Shown here in pieces: positions 35,057-44,459 of a DNA stretch of 64,000 nt. The position numbers were made by a program, and so were the translations under genes. Source of the DNA: Bacteroidota bacterium (GTDB taxonomy: Bacteria > Bacteroidota > Bacteroidia > Cytophagales > Spirosomataceae); contig JAIUOF010000004.1 of assembly GCA_020161355.1 (NCBI GenBank), positions 62,001-126,000 on the forward strand, given 5' to 3'. The notes under the pieces were generated by a model that had not been told where the DNA came from, did not search any database, and worked only from the letters and a program-made list of their open reading frames with translations. Numbering within the stretch: the stretch's first letter is position 1; each line of letters starts with the position of its first letter.

Positions 35057-36250
35057 ATGTTGTTTGTGAGAAGGTTGGTAGTGTGTTTGGTAATTGTTAC
35101 ATTTGTTCAGGCCTGTAATCAAAAAGTAAAAGATACAAACGAAAAAGTAGCTGAGGAGTTATTAACTCCCAAGGAAATTGAAAAAATTAAGAAAGAAATA
35201 AATGGTGATGCCAAAACGGCAGCTATTTCCTCAATAATCTCTGCAAAAGTTAATGCCGGTTTTAATGGCAATGTGTTGGTAGCTCAAAAAGGTGTAGTCT
35301 TGTTTGAAGGATCATATGGATTTTCCAACATTGAAGATACTATAAGACTAAACTCTCATTCCAAATTCCAGTTAGCCTCTCTTTCCAAAACATTTACAGC
35401 GGTAGCGACCATGAAAATGGTAGAGGATGGACAGATTGGATTAGATAACACCGTAAAAGATTATTTTCCTGACTTCCCTTATGATGGGGTTACAATCAGA
35501 AGTTTACTTTCACACAGGTCAGGATTACCATATTACCAATATGAATTTGATAAAAAGGTTAGAGGTGAAAAAGTATATCCTACCAACCAGATGATGATGT
35601 CGTGGTTTGCCAAAGCTAACCCCACTCCTAAACCACTTAATCTGCCGGATCACTTTTTTTCGTATAACAACACCAACTTTGCCATATTAGCGGCTATCAT
35701 TGAAAAAGTATCGGGAAAGAGTTTTGATGATTATCTTCAGGAGAAAATATTTAAACCGGCAGGTATGAAAGAAACATTTGCCGGAAACAGCAAAAATCCG
35801 GAACTCCAGAAAAATAAGACCCAGGGATATCAAAATGGACGCAAATTGGAGAAAGATTTCTATGATGATATACAGGGAGACAAAGGAATATACTCAACCA
35901 CGGGTGACCTTCTTAAATGGTATAATTTACTAAAATCAGAAAAAGTACTGAGCAAGGAAAGCCTCCGGGAAATGTACACCCCGAGGAGCTTTGAGCACCC
36001 CGGATTAAGAAATTATGGCTATGGTTTCAGGCTCTGGGTGAATGATTTACAGCAAACAGATTATATTTATCATACCGGCTGGTGGAAAGGATATAATACT
36101 ATAATGTTTTTTGATTTAAGAGAAGATTTTGTAGTAATTTTGCTAAGTAATAAGTACAACCGTGGCGTGTACAATATTCGGGATATCGTGAATGTTTTAC
36201 ACGGTAAAAACAAGGCAAGTACTTTAGAAGAAAATATTCTAGATCAATAA
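35057..36250 (+). CDS. class C beta-lactamase-fold serine hydrolase, lipoprotein
   Basis: 397 aa. SPII-type signal with the cysteine at 20 (VTFVQACNQK). Family motifs: SxxK in QLASLSKTFTAVA, the tyrosine motif as FSYNNTNFAIL (Y-N-N instead of Y-S/A-N) and HTG in IYHTGWWKGY. Such proteins hydrolyse esters, peptides or D-amino acid amides; antibiotic resistance cannot be inferred. Starts five bases after the mreD stop, so it may be co-transcribed with mreCD, hinting at a wall-related role. The next gene follows after 11 bases. Confidence 0.88.
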   Translation: MLFVRRLVVCLVIVTFVQACNQKVKDTNEKVAEELLTPKEIEKIKKEINGDAKTAAISSIISAKVNAGFNGNVLVAQKGVVLFEGSYGFSNIEDTIRLNSHSKFQLASLSKTFTAVATMKMVEDGQIGLDNTVKDYFPDFPYDGVTIRSLLSHRSGLPYYQYEFDKKVRGEKVYPTNQMMMSWFAKANPTPKPLNLPDHFFSYNNTNFAILAAIIEKVSGKSFDDYLQEKIFKPAGMKETFAGNSKNPELQKNKTQGYQNGRKLEKDFYDDIQGDKGIYSTTGDLLKWYNLLKSEKVLSKESLREMYTPRSFEHPGLRNYGYGFRLWVNDLQQTDYIYHTGWWKGYNTIMFFDLREDFVVILLSNKYNRGVYNIRDIVNVLHGKNKASTLEENILDQ

Positions 36251-36261
36251 AAACCAAAAAA

Positions 36262-37584
36262 ATGAAAAAAATTGCATTTTTACTTGCAGTGATGGTTTTT
36301 GCTGCATGTAAAACAAAAGACTCGAATGAGTACAGTAAAGTTACTAATGATCCCCGATTTATCCATGATGCCTACCAGAAGTTAACCGACGTAATCATTC
36401 ACGACATTTTCTCTCCGCCTGTTACCGCCAGAATTTATTCTTATGCTACTATTGCCGGATACGAGGCCTTAATTCCAGGAAATGCCGAATATCAGAGTCT
36501 TGGAGGACAACTCAATGGCCTGGCAGAAGCACCTAAGCCGGAAGCCGGAAAAGAGTATTGCTATCCGCTGGCAAGTGTCAAAGCCATTATGACTGTTGCA
36601 AGAAGTCTCACTTTCACTGTTGAGAAGTATGATGAGTATGAAAAAACGACTTATCAGAAGTTTAAAGATGCCGGAGTCCCTTCAGATGTATATGACCGCT
36701 CAATGGCATTTGGAGAAGCTATTGGTAACTATGTTATTGATTATTCCAAAAAAGATAATTATTTACAAACCAGAGGTTTAAGATATACTGTAAAAAATAC
36801 AGGTGATAAATGGGTACCTACCCCACCACAATACGGTGATGCTCTTGAGCCATATTGGAGCACTATCAGACCTTTTGTGATGGATTCATCGGGACAATTC
36901 CCTCCTTTTCCTGTAATACCTTACTCTAAAGATCCGAACAGTGAGTTTCGTAAAGAAGTAAAAGCGGTATATGAAACCGTTAAAAATTTGACTCAGGAGC
37001 AAAAAGATATTGCATGGTTCTGGGACGACAATCCCTTTGTAATGAATGTACAGGGTCATGTCATGTTCGCCAATAAAAAAATGACTCCAGGAGGACACTG
37101 GATGGCTATTGTAAGAACTATCAGCAAACAGCAGAAAGCTGATATTTACCAATCCGCCGAAGCATATACCAGAACTGCCATCTCAATGTTTGATAGTTTT
37201 ATTTCTTGCTGGCATGAAAAATTCCGTTCGGAAAAAATCCGACCTGAAACTGTAATCAATGCCGACATTGATCCAAAATGGATGCCTTATCTGCAAACCC
37301 CGCCATTCCCAGAATATCCGTCTGGACACAGCCATGCTTCTGCCACTATCGCCGAAGCAATAAGTCAGTCTTTAGGGGAAAACATTCCGTTTACTGATTC
37401 TACGGAATTTATTTATGACCATGGTGTAAGATCTTTTAAATCAGTTCGTGATGCGGCTGCCGAAGCCTCTATAAGTAGGGTTTATGGTGGAATTCATTAT
37501 CTTTCAGGCTGTAACGAAGGTGCAAAAGCCGGTAAACGTTTAGGTGAATATATTTCAGCCAATCTTGTTACTAAAAAGAAATAA
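36262..37584 (+). CDS. PAP2 / vanadium haloperoxidase-related lipoprotein
   Basis: 440 aa. SPII signal MKKIAFLLAVMVFAAC (Cys 16). The C-terminal third has the vanadate/phosphate-binding set: PPFPEYPSGHSHASAT and SISRVYGGIHYLSGCNEGAKAG (R and H of the third motif), with a conserved Lys region earlier. Vanadium-dependent haloperoxidases and bacterial acid phosphatases share this pocket; which activity applies is not decided by the sequence. A 6-bp-stem terminator follows at 37608-37635. Eleven bases downstream of the serine hydrolase, probable operon. Confidence 0.88.
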   Translation: MKKIAFLLAVMVFAACKTKDSNEYSKVTNDPRFIHDAYQKLTDVIIHDIFSPPVTARIYSYATIAGYEALIPGNAEYQSLGGQLNGLAEAPKPEAGKEYCYPLASVKAIMTVARSLTFTVEKYDEYEKTTYQKFKDAGVPSDVYDRSMAFGEAIGNYVIDYSKKDNYLQTRGLRYTVKNTGDKWVPTPPQYGDALEPYWSTIRPFVMDSSGQFPPFPVIPYSKDPNSEFRKEVKAVYETVKNLTQEQKDIAWFWDDNPFVMNVQGHVMFANKKMTPGGHWMAIVRTISKQQKADIYQSAEAYTRTAISMFDSFISCWHEKFRSEKIRPETVINADIDPKWMPYLQTPPFPEYPSGHSHASATIAEAISQSLGENIPFTDSTEFIYDHGVRSFKSVRDAAAEASISRVYGGIHYLSGCNEGAKAGKRLGEYISANLVTKKK

Positions 37585-37607
37585 CAAAAACTATAGTAAA
37601 TAAAATT

Positions 37608-37635
37608 GAGGGAGGGTGAAATACTCTCCCTTTTT
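37608..37635 (+). terminator. intrinsic terminator after the PAP2-type gene
   Basis: AGGGAG (37609-37614) pairs with CTCCCT (37626-37631), loop of 11 bases, followed by T residues. It ends the serine hydrolase/PAP2 unit and shows that the acyltransferase gene behind it cannot start at the TTG at 37606. Confidence 0.8.
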
Positions 37636-37650
37636 AATGTGCGTTTTTTG

Positions 37651-38490
37651 ATGGTTTATAAATATTTGAGATACTACGCTAAATTTATTCTGAGGTTATT
37701 TACCCGGAATATCCAAATCAACGGCCTGGAAAACTTCCCTAAAGACAAACCGGTTTTACTGGCTAGTACACATCCCAATTCATTTTTTGATGCTATTGTG
37801 CAGGCATGTATGCTGGAGCGACCGCTTCACCCACTGGCTAGAGGTGACGCATTTAAAAACCCCTTGGCCGACAAGTTTTTATCTTCGATCAATATGATGC
37901 CTATTTTCAGAATTTCGGAAGGAAAGGAAAACATGGGCAAAAATGATGAAACTTTTAATCGCTCTTTGAAAGTGTTTCAGAAAAATGGCGTGGTTTTGAT
38001 TTTTAGTGAAGGTATATGCGTACATCAAAAGGAATTATTACCCCTAAAAAAAGGAACCAGCCGAATGGCTCTTCAAAGTTGGCAACTGGGGATTGACCTC
38101 ATGGTGGTGCCTATTGCCAATAATTATAACAGTTTTTCAAAATTTGGAAAAAATATTACCATCAATATTGGTAAGCCAATCACAACTTCAGATTTCCCGG
38201 CGGCATCTAACTCAATGGAGGGAATTTACCCAACAGATTTCAATAAACTACTGACCGAGAGGCTAAAACCATTAATTGACCCAAATCTTCCCAAACCAAA
38301 ATGGTATTGGCAATTGTTTTATGGATTGGGCTGGCTAATAAACTTTCCTGTTTATTTATCTTTGGCAGCACTTGCAAAAAGTAAAACCCGTCGGACGGTA
38401 TTTTATGACTCTGTACTTTACGGCTTAATATTATTCACTTTACCATTTTACTGGCTGATCATAGGCCTCATAGCTTGGTGGTTATCCTGA
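37651..38490 (+). CDS. PlsC-like 1-acylglycerol-3-phosphate acyltransferase
   Basis: 279 aa. Glycerolipid acyltransferase fold: block I STHPNSFFDAIV (His..Asp), block II PLARGDAFKNP and MMPIFRISEGKE, block III LIFSEGICVHQ in place of F-P-E-G. Two helices near the C-terminus anchor it. The ATG at 37651 is chosen since the longer frame begins inside the terminator. It would act in phospholipid synthesis or remodelling. The stop overlaps the following transporter frame by up to 16 bases. Confidence 0.85.
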   Translation: MVYKYLRYYAKFILRLFTRNIQINGLENFPKDKPVLLASTHPNSFFDAIVQACMLERPLHPLARGDAFKNPLADKFLSSINMMPIFRISEGKENMGKNDETFNRSLKVFQKNGVVLIFSEGICVHQKELLPLKKGTSRMALQSWQLGIDLMVVPIANNYNSFSKFGKNITINIGKPITTSDFPAASNSMEGIYPTDFNKLLTERLKPLIDPNLPKPKWYWQLFYGLGWLINFPVYLSLAALAKSKTRRTVFYDSVLYGLILFTLPFYWLIIGLIAWWLS

Positions 38491-39392
38491 AAAAAAGATA
38501 TTCTGGCAATACACAGGGCATGATTTACATGCTTTTAGCTGCTTTTTGTTTTTCGGTTTCGGGTTCTAGTACCAAAGTTTTAGGAAACCATATCAATTCT
38601 GTCGAGCTGGTTTTGTTCCGAAATATCATAGGGGTCATTTTTGTTTTTTCCTCAATTTTTAAAAAACCTTTGAATAGCACCGGAGGCAAGCCTAATGTAT
38701 TGGTATTCAGGGGCGTAATAGGCACACTTGCACTTTATACCTTCTTTTATGCCATTACAAAAATAGGACTTGCCGAAGCCATCACTTACCAACAATCCTA
38801 CCCGATATTTTTGGCAATTATGGGAGTTATTTTCCTAAAAGAGATTCCCGGGAAACTAGTTTGGCTTGCTATTATTATTGGTTTTTTGGGGATATGTCTC
38901 ATTTTCCTTCCTCAGTTTAGCATTGGCTTACTCACCTTAAAATTCCATGCTTTTGGTATATCCAACGCCATCATGACTGCCATGGCTTATATGAGCATAA
39001 AGCAACTGGCCGGATATTACGACTCCAGAACCATTGTGCTTTCTTTTATGCTTTCAGGGATATTTTTGCCTCTAATCTCCTTATTATTAGGGCATTTTAT
39101 CGAGCCGGGTGGTTTTGAGTTTATCATAGCAAAATTTGATGTCCCCCGTAGTGGCGACTGGCTATGGATAATGGTATTGGCTGTCTCGGCATTGTTTGGG
39201 CAAATTGCCCTCACTAAGGCATTTACATTGGGTGATTCGGGCGAAGTGTCTGCTATAGGCTATTTCAATATCTTGTTCTCGGTTTGGTTTGGAGTTTTAC
39301 TGGGTGATGCGACACCTGGCTTAACTGGTTTTTTAGGGATGGTTTTAATAATTCTGAGCGGAGTACTAATTTCATTTTCCAAAAAATCATAA
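38475..39392 (+). CDS. EamA/DMT-family permease
   Basis: 305 aa, ten membrane helices in two repeated EamA halves (MIYMLLAAFCFSVSGSSTKVLG at the start; FHAFGISNAIMTAMAYMSIKQL in the second half). A drug/metabolite exporter of unknown substrate. The start is uncertain: TTG at 38475 and GTG at 38478 overlap the PlsC gene; ATG at 38520 would begin within helix 1. Homologues usually have 10-15 residues before GxxYMLLAA, favouring an upstream start. Ends tail to tail with the CotH gene with a 6-base overlap. Confidence 0.85.
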   Translation: MVVILKKRYSGNTQGMIYMLLAAFCFSVSGSSTKVLGNHINSVELVLFRNIIGVIFVFSSIFKKPLNSTGGKPNVLVFRGVIGTLALYTFFYAITKIGLAEAITYQQSYPIFLAIMGVIFLKEIPGKLVWLAIIIGFLGICLIFLPQFSIGLLTLKFHAFGISNAIMTAMAYMSIKQLAGYYDSRTIVLSFMLSGIFLPLISLLLGHFIEPGGFEFIIAKFDVPRSGDWLWIMVLAVSALFGQIALTKAFTLGDSGEVSAIGYFNILFSVWFGVLLGDATPGLTGFLGMVLIILSGVLISFSKKS

Positions 39393-40697
39393 TTCTTCGA
39401 TATGCTCATCAATCCATGTTAATCTTTGGGTTAACCAGGACTTAAGACTTTCGATTTCGACTTTGTAATCAGCATTTACATTATCCGGAATTTTCTTTTT
39501 GCTTTGAGCCTGACGATCATTGAAATACCCTCCGGAACCCTGAACATTTTTGTAATTTTCATCAATAATTTTAAAAATCTCACTTTCTGAAAATTTGTTC
39601 TTTCTCAAACTAAACCACCGGTTTGTAAGTTTTTCCCTGAATAATTCATTTGCCAATAACTTTTTCCACCAAAATGGTACCAACCAAGGGTCATGACCAC
39701 AATAGTTGTTATATTGAAAAACCCAAACGTTCTTTTTCCGATTTATTTTATCGCAATAAGAACTACTCCCAAATGCCAGATCAAAATCCCAAATGGGTCC
39801 CATCATTAGTTTTCCGTTAGAAGACTTATGCAAGAATGTGCTTATTCGGTAAGCATCAAAATTCTGAGCGAGCTCATTTAGCAAGAAATAGTCAATAAAA
39901 CTCTCTTCATCAATAAGTTGAGTAAAATCCTTTCCGGCAGCCAAACCGGCTTCAAATTGGTCTATATAATCCCGTATCTCCAGTTTAGTTTCTTTCTTAA
40001 GTTTTTCTGGCTTGGGATACTCATATAAAAAATGGATTTGGGGACTATCGGTGGGCTTTCCATCAACATTAAATTTTGAGCCAAAAGAGTTGGTATCGTT
40101 ATATTCACCCTCAGAATCAAAACCTTTTCCGACGGTCTTATCGATTTTCAGAATAAAAGAAAGCCCGGTTGAATCAGGCCCTGTTTCAATCCTGTTTTTG
40201 CCCCGTTTTGGCTTTTCCATCCATACATAAATACCTTTATACCAATCATTAATCTCTAGTTCAACAATTTGTGTTTTAGGTGCATAATGTCCAAGATTAT
40301 TGGAAAGCTGGTAAGCCAGAATATTTTTGATTAACGTGGGGTCAGAATACGGTCCATATAATATCCAATCTTTATTTTTAGGCATATTAAAAACTGCCAG
40401 ACTTGTATCTTGGCCAGCCTGATTTTTAAATTCAAAGCCATATGATTTTTTCGGAGAAAATAATTGAGAGGAAGCTCCCCTGATCTCAACGCCAATATTG
40501 CTTTCAAATATCAACTTGTCATCTTTAATGATCTTGATAATCCCCGGGGTTTTGGGCTCGTCTTTTATCGTTTTCGGGGTTTTGATTTTGACGTAGGGTA
40601 GATTGGTCTTCTTCAGCATGTTTTTATCAGAAATACCATGCTCTGCCGAACCACAAGAGATTAAAAATATCAGAAGAATGATTGATCTAAAGGTCAT
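39387..40697 (-). CDS. CotH-like protein kinase-fold lipoprotein
   Basis: 436 aa. SPII signal MTFRSIILLIFLISC (Cys 15). The core resembles CotH proteins: EIRGASSQLFSPKKSYGFEF, W-x-L-Y-G-P-Y-x-D (DWILYGPYSDPTLIKNILAY), Y-x-G-x-Y-x-x-x-E/M-K (YKGIYVWMEKPKRGKNRIE), and the acidic GPIWDFDLAFG. CotH is an atypical kinase of the spore coat in bacilli; in Bacteroidota these are extracytoplasmic proteins of unknown target. Start at 40697 fits the signal. Possibly in one unit with the holin-like gene upstream of it (10 bases). Confidence 0.88.
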   Translation of the reverse strand: MTFRSIILLIFLISCGSAEHGISDKNMLKKTNLPYVKIKTPKTIKDEPKTPGIIKIIKDDKLIFESNIGVEIRGASSQLFSPKKSYGFEFKNQAGQDTSLAVFNMPKNKDWILYGPYSDPTLIKNILAYQLSNNLGHYAPKTQIVELEINDWYKGIYVWMEKPKRGKNRIETGPDSTGLSFILKIDKTVGKGFDSEGEYNDTNSFGSKFNVDGKPTDSPQIHFLYEYPKPEKLKKETKLEIRDYIDQFEAGLAAGKDFTQLIDEESFIDYFLLNELAQNFDAYRISTFLHKSSNGKLMMGPIWDFDLAFGSSSYCDKINRKKNVWVFQYNNYCGHDPWLVPFWWKKLLANELFREKLTNRWFSLRKNKFSESEIFKIIDENYKNVQGSGGYFNDRQAQSKKKIPDNVNADYKVEIESLKSWLTQRLTWIDEHIEEL

Positions 40698-40707
40698 TTT
40701 GAAAAGG

Positions 40708-41070
40708 TTAAAAGCCCGAACTTTGAACTTTCTCATTCACTTTTTTTCTGACCTGATCCAAGAGGGCATTTCTGTTAATAAATACTATAAAACTTATAAT
40801 CAAATACATAACAAAAACAATCCCAAAACCATACCAGCTATTATCCAGAAGAATATTAAGGCCTACTGCCAATAAGATATTGCCCATGATGAAAGCCAAA
40901 AAAAGGAAAATACCTACTGCTATTTTTACAATTAAATCGGTTATCAGGTTTTCCAGTTTCTCCTGAATCTCCAGCTTTTTTAATTCAAATTTTGCTTCGA
41001 TAAGCTTTATGAAATTATCTTTAAGCTCATCGAATTTGAAGAAATCTGAAATTGAAGATTTTAAACTCAT
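40708..41070 (-). CDS. phage-holin-like small membrane protein (Phage_holin_3_6 type)
   Basis: 120 aa: a charged amphipathic N-terminal helix (FFKFDELKDNFIKLIEAKFELKKLEIQEKLE), two membrane helices at about 52-74 and 80-102, and a basic tail. This architecture is typical of the small holin-III-like proteins found on most Bacteroidota chromosomes, where they are not phage lysis genes. Start at 41070 (MSLKSSISDFF) is favoured over nine earlier codons. It is 16 bases after priA on the same strand. Confidence 0.75.
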   Translation of the reverse strand: MSLKSSISDFFKFDELKDNFIKLIEAKFELKKLEIQEKLENLITDLIVKIAVGIFLFLAFIMGNILLAVGLNILLDNSWYGFGIVFVMYLIISFIVFINRNALLDQVRKKVNEKVQSSGF

Positions 41071-41086
41071 AAAGTAAAAATTATAA

Positions 41087-43588
41087 TTATACGGCATCTA
41101 CATCGACCACCACCTGTACCGTTTTGAATTTTTTGTCTGTTATCAAATTTACAATTTCTTTTTGTAAAAAAATCTTGGTAGCCTGGATATTTAACCTGTC
41201 CTTCTCGAGTTTAAGTATAATTTTAAACAAATATTTATTCCGGATTCGCTCCACAAGAGCCTTATCAGGCCCCAGCACTCTGTTACGTCCCAATGTGGTT
41301 GCAAGATTTTCGGCTAGTCTATTGGCTGCCTGATGTGACAATAATTGCTCCTGATGCTTTACAGTGATCTCAATGATCCTCGAAAATGGGGGATAATTAT
41401 AGGCTTCCCTGTCCTGAATCTCGGCCTCATAAAATCCTTCGTAGTCATTAGAAAGTATAAATTGCAGAATCCGGTTTTGAGGATTACCCGTCTGTATCAA
41501 TACTTTGCCCGGAGTGTCTCTGCGTCCTGCACGACCGCTAACCTGCGTAATCAATTGAAAAGCCCGTTCTGCAGCTCTAAAGTCAGGAAAATGGATCATT
41601 TTATCGGCATTGAAAATCCCCACCAAACTCACTTTATCAAAATCCAGCCCTTTGGATACCATTTGGGTACCAACAAGAATATCAGTCTCTCCTGTTTCAA
41701 ACTGACCGATAATCTCCTGATAAGCATTCTTGGAACGGGTGGTGTCCAGGTCCATCCGCAAAACCGAGGCCTCAGGAAATAACTCATGGAGGTTGTCTTC
41801 TATCTTTTCTGTTCCTGTCCCTATGGCATTGAGTTTGGTCGACCCGCAATCAGGACAAACTCTCGGTGCAGGCTCATGATGCCCGCAATAATGACAAATC
41901 AGGTTTTTTTCGTAATAATGATACGTAAGTGTAACTGCACATTGGTCGCAACGACCTATCCAGTTACATTCCTGACAGTTGAGATATGGAGCATATCCTC
42001 TTCGATTGAGGAATAATATCGTTTGTTCCTTTTTGGTAAGATTTTCTAAAATAGACTCTCTGAGCTCCAGACTAAAATCCTTAAGCAGGGTCTGTTCTTT
42101 TCTTTCAATTTTAAGATCTATTAGTTTGATTTGAGGTAATTGAGCCTCTCCAAAGCGGGTGTTGAGTTGTACAAAACCATATCGCTTGTTTTTAGCCTGA
42201 AAATATGATTCCAAAGAAGGGGTAGCTGACCCTAACAATACTTTCGATTTTTGTTTTGCAGCGAGCATGATGGCTACATCGCGGGCATGATAACGAGGTG
42301 CCGGGTCAAACTGCTTATAGGATGATTCGTGCTCTTCATCAACAATGATTAAACCCAAATTATCGAAAGGCAGGAAAATGGCGGAACGTACGCCTACAAC
42401 AAAATTAAACTTCCCCTCGAGGATTCCTTTCCAAACCTCCACACGCTCGTTGTCAGAGAATTTAGAATGATATACGCCCATGATATCGCCAAAAACTTTT
42501 TTAAGTCTTGCTACAATCTGAGTCGTGAGTGCGATTTCGGGCAACAAAAACAAAACCTGAGAGCCGGACTCCAACACTTTTTTGATCAGGTCAATGTAAA
42601 CCTCTGTCTTGCCTGAGCCCGTGATACCATGAAACAAAACCACATCTTTTTCGGCAAAGGAGGCCATGATTTGATCTGAGGCATTTTGCTGAGGCTCAGA
42701 AAGTTGAATTTCATAGTCGGTAAACAGCTCTTCTGACTCAAATCTCGAAACCACCACTTCAAACTCTTCCAATATCCCCTTTTCGATTAAGGTTTTAAGT
42801 GATGAATCCGAAATGTTTCCTTCCCGCAAGGAAGACTTGGAAATCCCCTCTTTATTTCTCGTGGTAAGGTCAGATATAGAAATATGACTTAGGTATTCCA
42901 GAATCACTACCTGCTGCTTTTGATTTTTTTCGAGACCTTCAATCAAAATCAGGATTTCCTCCGATCCTTCATAAACACGATTCAGCCGGATTTTCTTTAA
43001 GATTTTTGGTTTATATTTTTCTTTTACTTCCTCATAAACGATTATTGCATGCTTAGCTACAAGTTCCTTGATGGCTTTATTTACATCTTGTTTATCAAGC
43101 AACCTGCCCACTTCTTCATAATTGAGAGAGTCTTCCCTGAGCAATACTTCCATCAAAAGTGACTCCTCGGGTGACAGCAATTCAGGATGTGCAAACTCGG
43201 GATTATATTGAATTTTGGACTGACTACTTATCTTGAGCCCGGATGGTAATGCCACATTTAACACCTCTCCCGGGTAGCACATGTAATATTCCGCAACCCA
43301 ATTGAAAAGCCAGATTTGTGAAGGCAGAACCATAGGTTCGGCATCCAGCAGCTCCAAAAGATACTTTGCCTGAGTTTTTTGGGGAGGGTCGTTGTGAATC
43401 TTTACAATTACTGCTGTCAACACTCTTGATTTCCCAAACTCTACCACGGCCCTGCTTCCCACTTTTACCCATTCGGCCAGTTCTCTGGGTACTCTGTATG
43501 TAAAAGTCTGAGGTATTGGAACAGGCAACAGCACCTCCACAAAAGTTGTGGTTTCAGAAAGAGGAAACTGAGCATTTTGATTGTTCAT
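41087..43588 (-). CDS. priA: primosomal protein N' (replication restart helicase PriA)
   Basis: 833 aa. Superfamily 2 helicase that reloads the replisome at stalled forks. Walker A GITGSGKTEVY, DEEH box IIVDEEHESSYKQ, the zinc-binding cysteine cluster (CQECNWIGRCDQC, CHYCGHH, CPDCGS) and the late GRAGRRDTPG motif are all present. Start at 43588 is used: upstream frame codons (75 of them) are AT-rich and without similarity to the family start xxFVEVLLPVPIPQTFTYRVP. Confidence 0.97.
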   Translation of the reverse strand: MNNQNAQFPLSETTTFVEVLLPVPIPQTFTYRVPRELAEWVKVGSRAVVEFGKSRVLTAVIVKIHNDPPQKTQAKYLLELLDAEPMVLPSQIWLFNWVAEYYMCYPGEVLNVALPSGLKISSQSKIQYNPEFAHPELLSPEESLLMEVLLREDSLNYEEVGRLLDKQDVNKAIKELVAKHAIIVYEEVKEKYKPKILKKIRLNRVYEGSEEILILIEGLEKNQKQQVVILEYLSHISISDLTTRNKEGISKSSLREGNISDSSLKTLIEKGILEEFEVVVSRFESEELFTDYEIQLSEPQQNASDQIMASFAEKDVVLFHGITGSGKTEVYIDLIKKVLESGSQVLFLLPEIALTTQIVARLKKVFGDIMGVYHSKFSDNERVEVWKGILEGKFNFVVGVRSAIFLPFDNLGLIIVDEEHESSYKQFDPAPRYHARDVAIMLAAKQKSKVLLGSATPSLESYFQAKNKRYGFVQLNTRFGEAQLPQIKLIDLKIERKEQTLLKDFSLELRESILENLTKKEQTILFLNRRGYAPYLNCQECNWIGRCDQCAVTLTYHYYEKNLICHYCGHHEPAPRVCPDCGSTKLNAIGTGTEKIEDNLHELFPEASVLRMDLDTTRSKNAYQEIIGQFETGETDILVGTQMVSKGLDFDKVSLVGIFNADKMIHFPDFRAAERAFQLITQVSGRAGRRDTPGKVLIQTGNPQNRILQFILSNDYEGFYEAEIQDREAYNYPPFSRIIEITVKHQEQLLSHQAANRLAENLATTLGRNRVLGPDKALVERIRNKYLFKIILKLEKDRLNIQATKIFLQKEIVNLITDKKFKTVQVVVDVDAV

Positions 43589-43757
43589 ACACAAAAATAG
43601 TTTCCTGCGGGCAGTATAAAAGGTTAGAGGCGGCTTTTTTGAAAATATTTTTTGATTGACATAAATTTTATTCTTCCTAATATTATAAACAATTTGATAC
43701 TGGAGGTAGGGATAGTATTTTAAAGTAGGTTTACAGCAGTTAAAATTTCGAATAAAA

Positions 43758-43794
43758 CATTTTGTTGATTGATTTTTTATTTTGATTAAACAAA
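43758..43794. promoter_or_regulatory. direct repeat unit 1 upstream of the sigma-factor gene
   Basis: 37 bases opening with CATTTTGTT and closing with TTTGATTAAACAAA. The same ends, at the same 37-base length, recur at 43866-43902; the middle differs. Both lie in the 330-base gap between priA and the divergent sigma gene. Spacing between units is 108 bases. Paired activator/repressor sites or duplicated promoters are likely. Confidence 0.55.
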
Positions 43795-43865
43795 CTAATT
43801 GTCCGTTTCTCATATTTCGTATAAATATATTGATATTTAGGCCAAAATGTTTATATTTTATATTG

Positions 43866-43902
43866 CATTTTGTTCAACAAAATATATTTTTGATTAAACA
43901 AA
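43866..43902. promoter_or_regulatory. direct repeat unit 2 upstream of the sigma-factor gene
   Basis: Starts CATTTTGTT and ends TTTTTGATTAAACAAA, 16 bases before the sigma-factor ATG. It also holds an inner TTTTGTTCAACAAAA palindrome. The closeness to the start suggests it overlaps the promoter or the 5' untranslated region. Confidence 0.55.
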
Positions 43903-43918
43903 AAGCAAATCAGCAAAT

Positions 43919-44416
43919 ATGACAGCTCTTGAATTTAATTACGCTCTCAGCAATAACTCAAAAACTTTGAGGCCTTTTGCCTTAAAACTTACCAGAAATT
44001 ATGACGATGCCAATGACCTTATTCAAGACACTTTGATGAAGGCATTTGTCAATCGTGAGAAGTTTGAAGATGGCACCAATCTGGCTGCCTGGCTTTATAC
44101 TATTATGAGAAACACGTTTATCACCGGATACCAGAAAATGGTCAAGCGAAACACCGTTTTTGATCATACTGACCACCAACATTATATTAATTCTGATGGA
44201 AATGCGGTGGAAAACGAGGCTCTCGGAAATCTTTCGATGGAAGAAATCAACAAAGCCCTTTCAAACATCGACCAGGTTCACAGTGTACCGTTCAAGATGT
44301 ATTTTGAAGGTTATAAATATCACGAGATAGCCGAGCACCTTGAAATTCCCATCGGAACGGTAAAAAACCGAATTCACATCGCCAGAAAAGAATTAAAAGA
44401 TCGTCTGACAAGATAA
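43919..44416 (+). CDS. ECF-type RNA polymerase sigma factor
   Basis: 165 aa. Region 2: FALKLTRNYDDANDLIQDTLMKAFVNREKFEDGTNLAAWLYTIMRNTFI; region 4: FKMYFEGYKYHEIAEHLEIPIGTVKNRIHIARKELK, a normal helix-turn-helix. No anti-sigma factor gene follows: the next gene is a convergent HIT protein. In Bacteroidota, sigma factors of this type are sometimes linked to light- or stress-responsive carotenoid control; no such genes are here. The duplicated upstream elements suggest tight control of its own transcription. Confidence 0.92.
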   Translation: MTALEFNYALSNNSKTLRPFALKLTRNYDDANDLIQDTLMKAFVNREKFEDGTNLAAWLYTIMRNTFITGYQKMVKRNTVFDHTDHQHYINSDGNAVENEALGNLSMEEINKALSNIDQVHSVPFKMYFEGYKYHEIAEHLEIPIGTVKNRIHIARKELKDRLTR

Positions 44417-44459
44417 AGTTTCAAGGTCGAATAAAGTTAGAGCCAATTTCTCTGGTAAT

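Noticed and set aside
35057..36250. Antibiotic-resistance beta-lactamase
   Set aside because: The fold is shared with many esterases and peptidases, the Tyr motif is altered and the context is cell-shape genes; resistance cannot be claimed.
40708..41070. Prophage remnant because of the holin-like gene
   Set aside because: No other phage genes nearby; single holin-III-like proteins are normal chromosomal genes in Bacteroidota.
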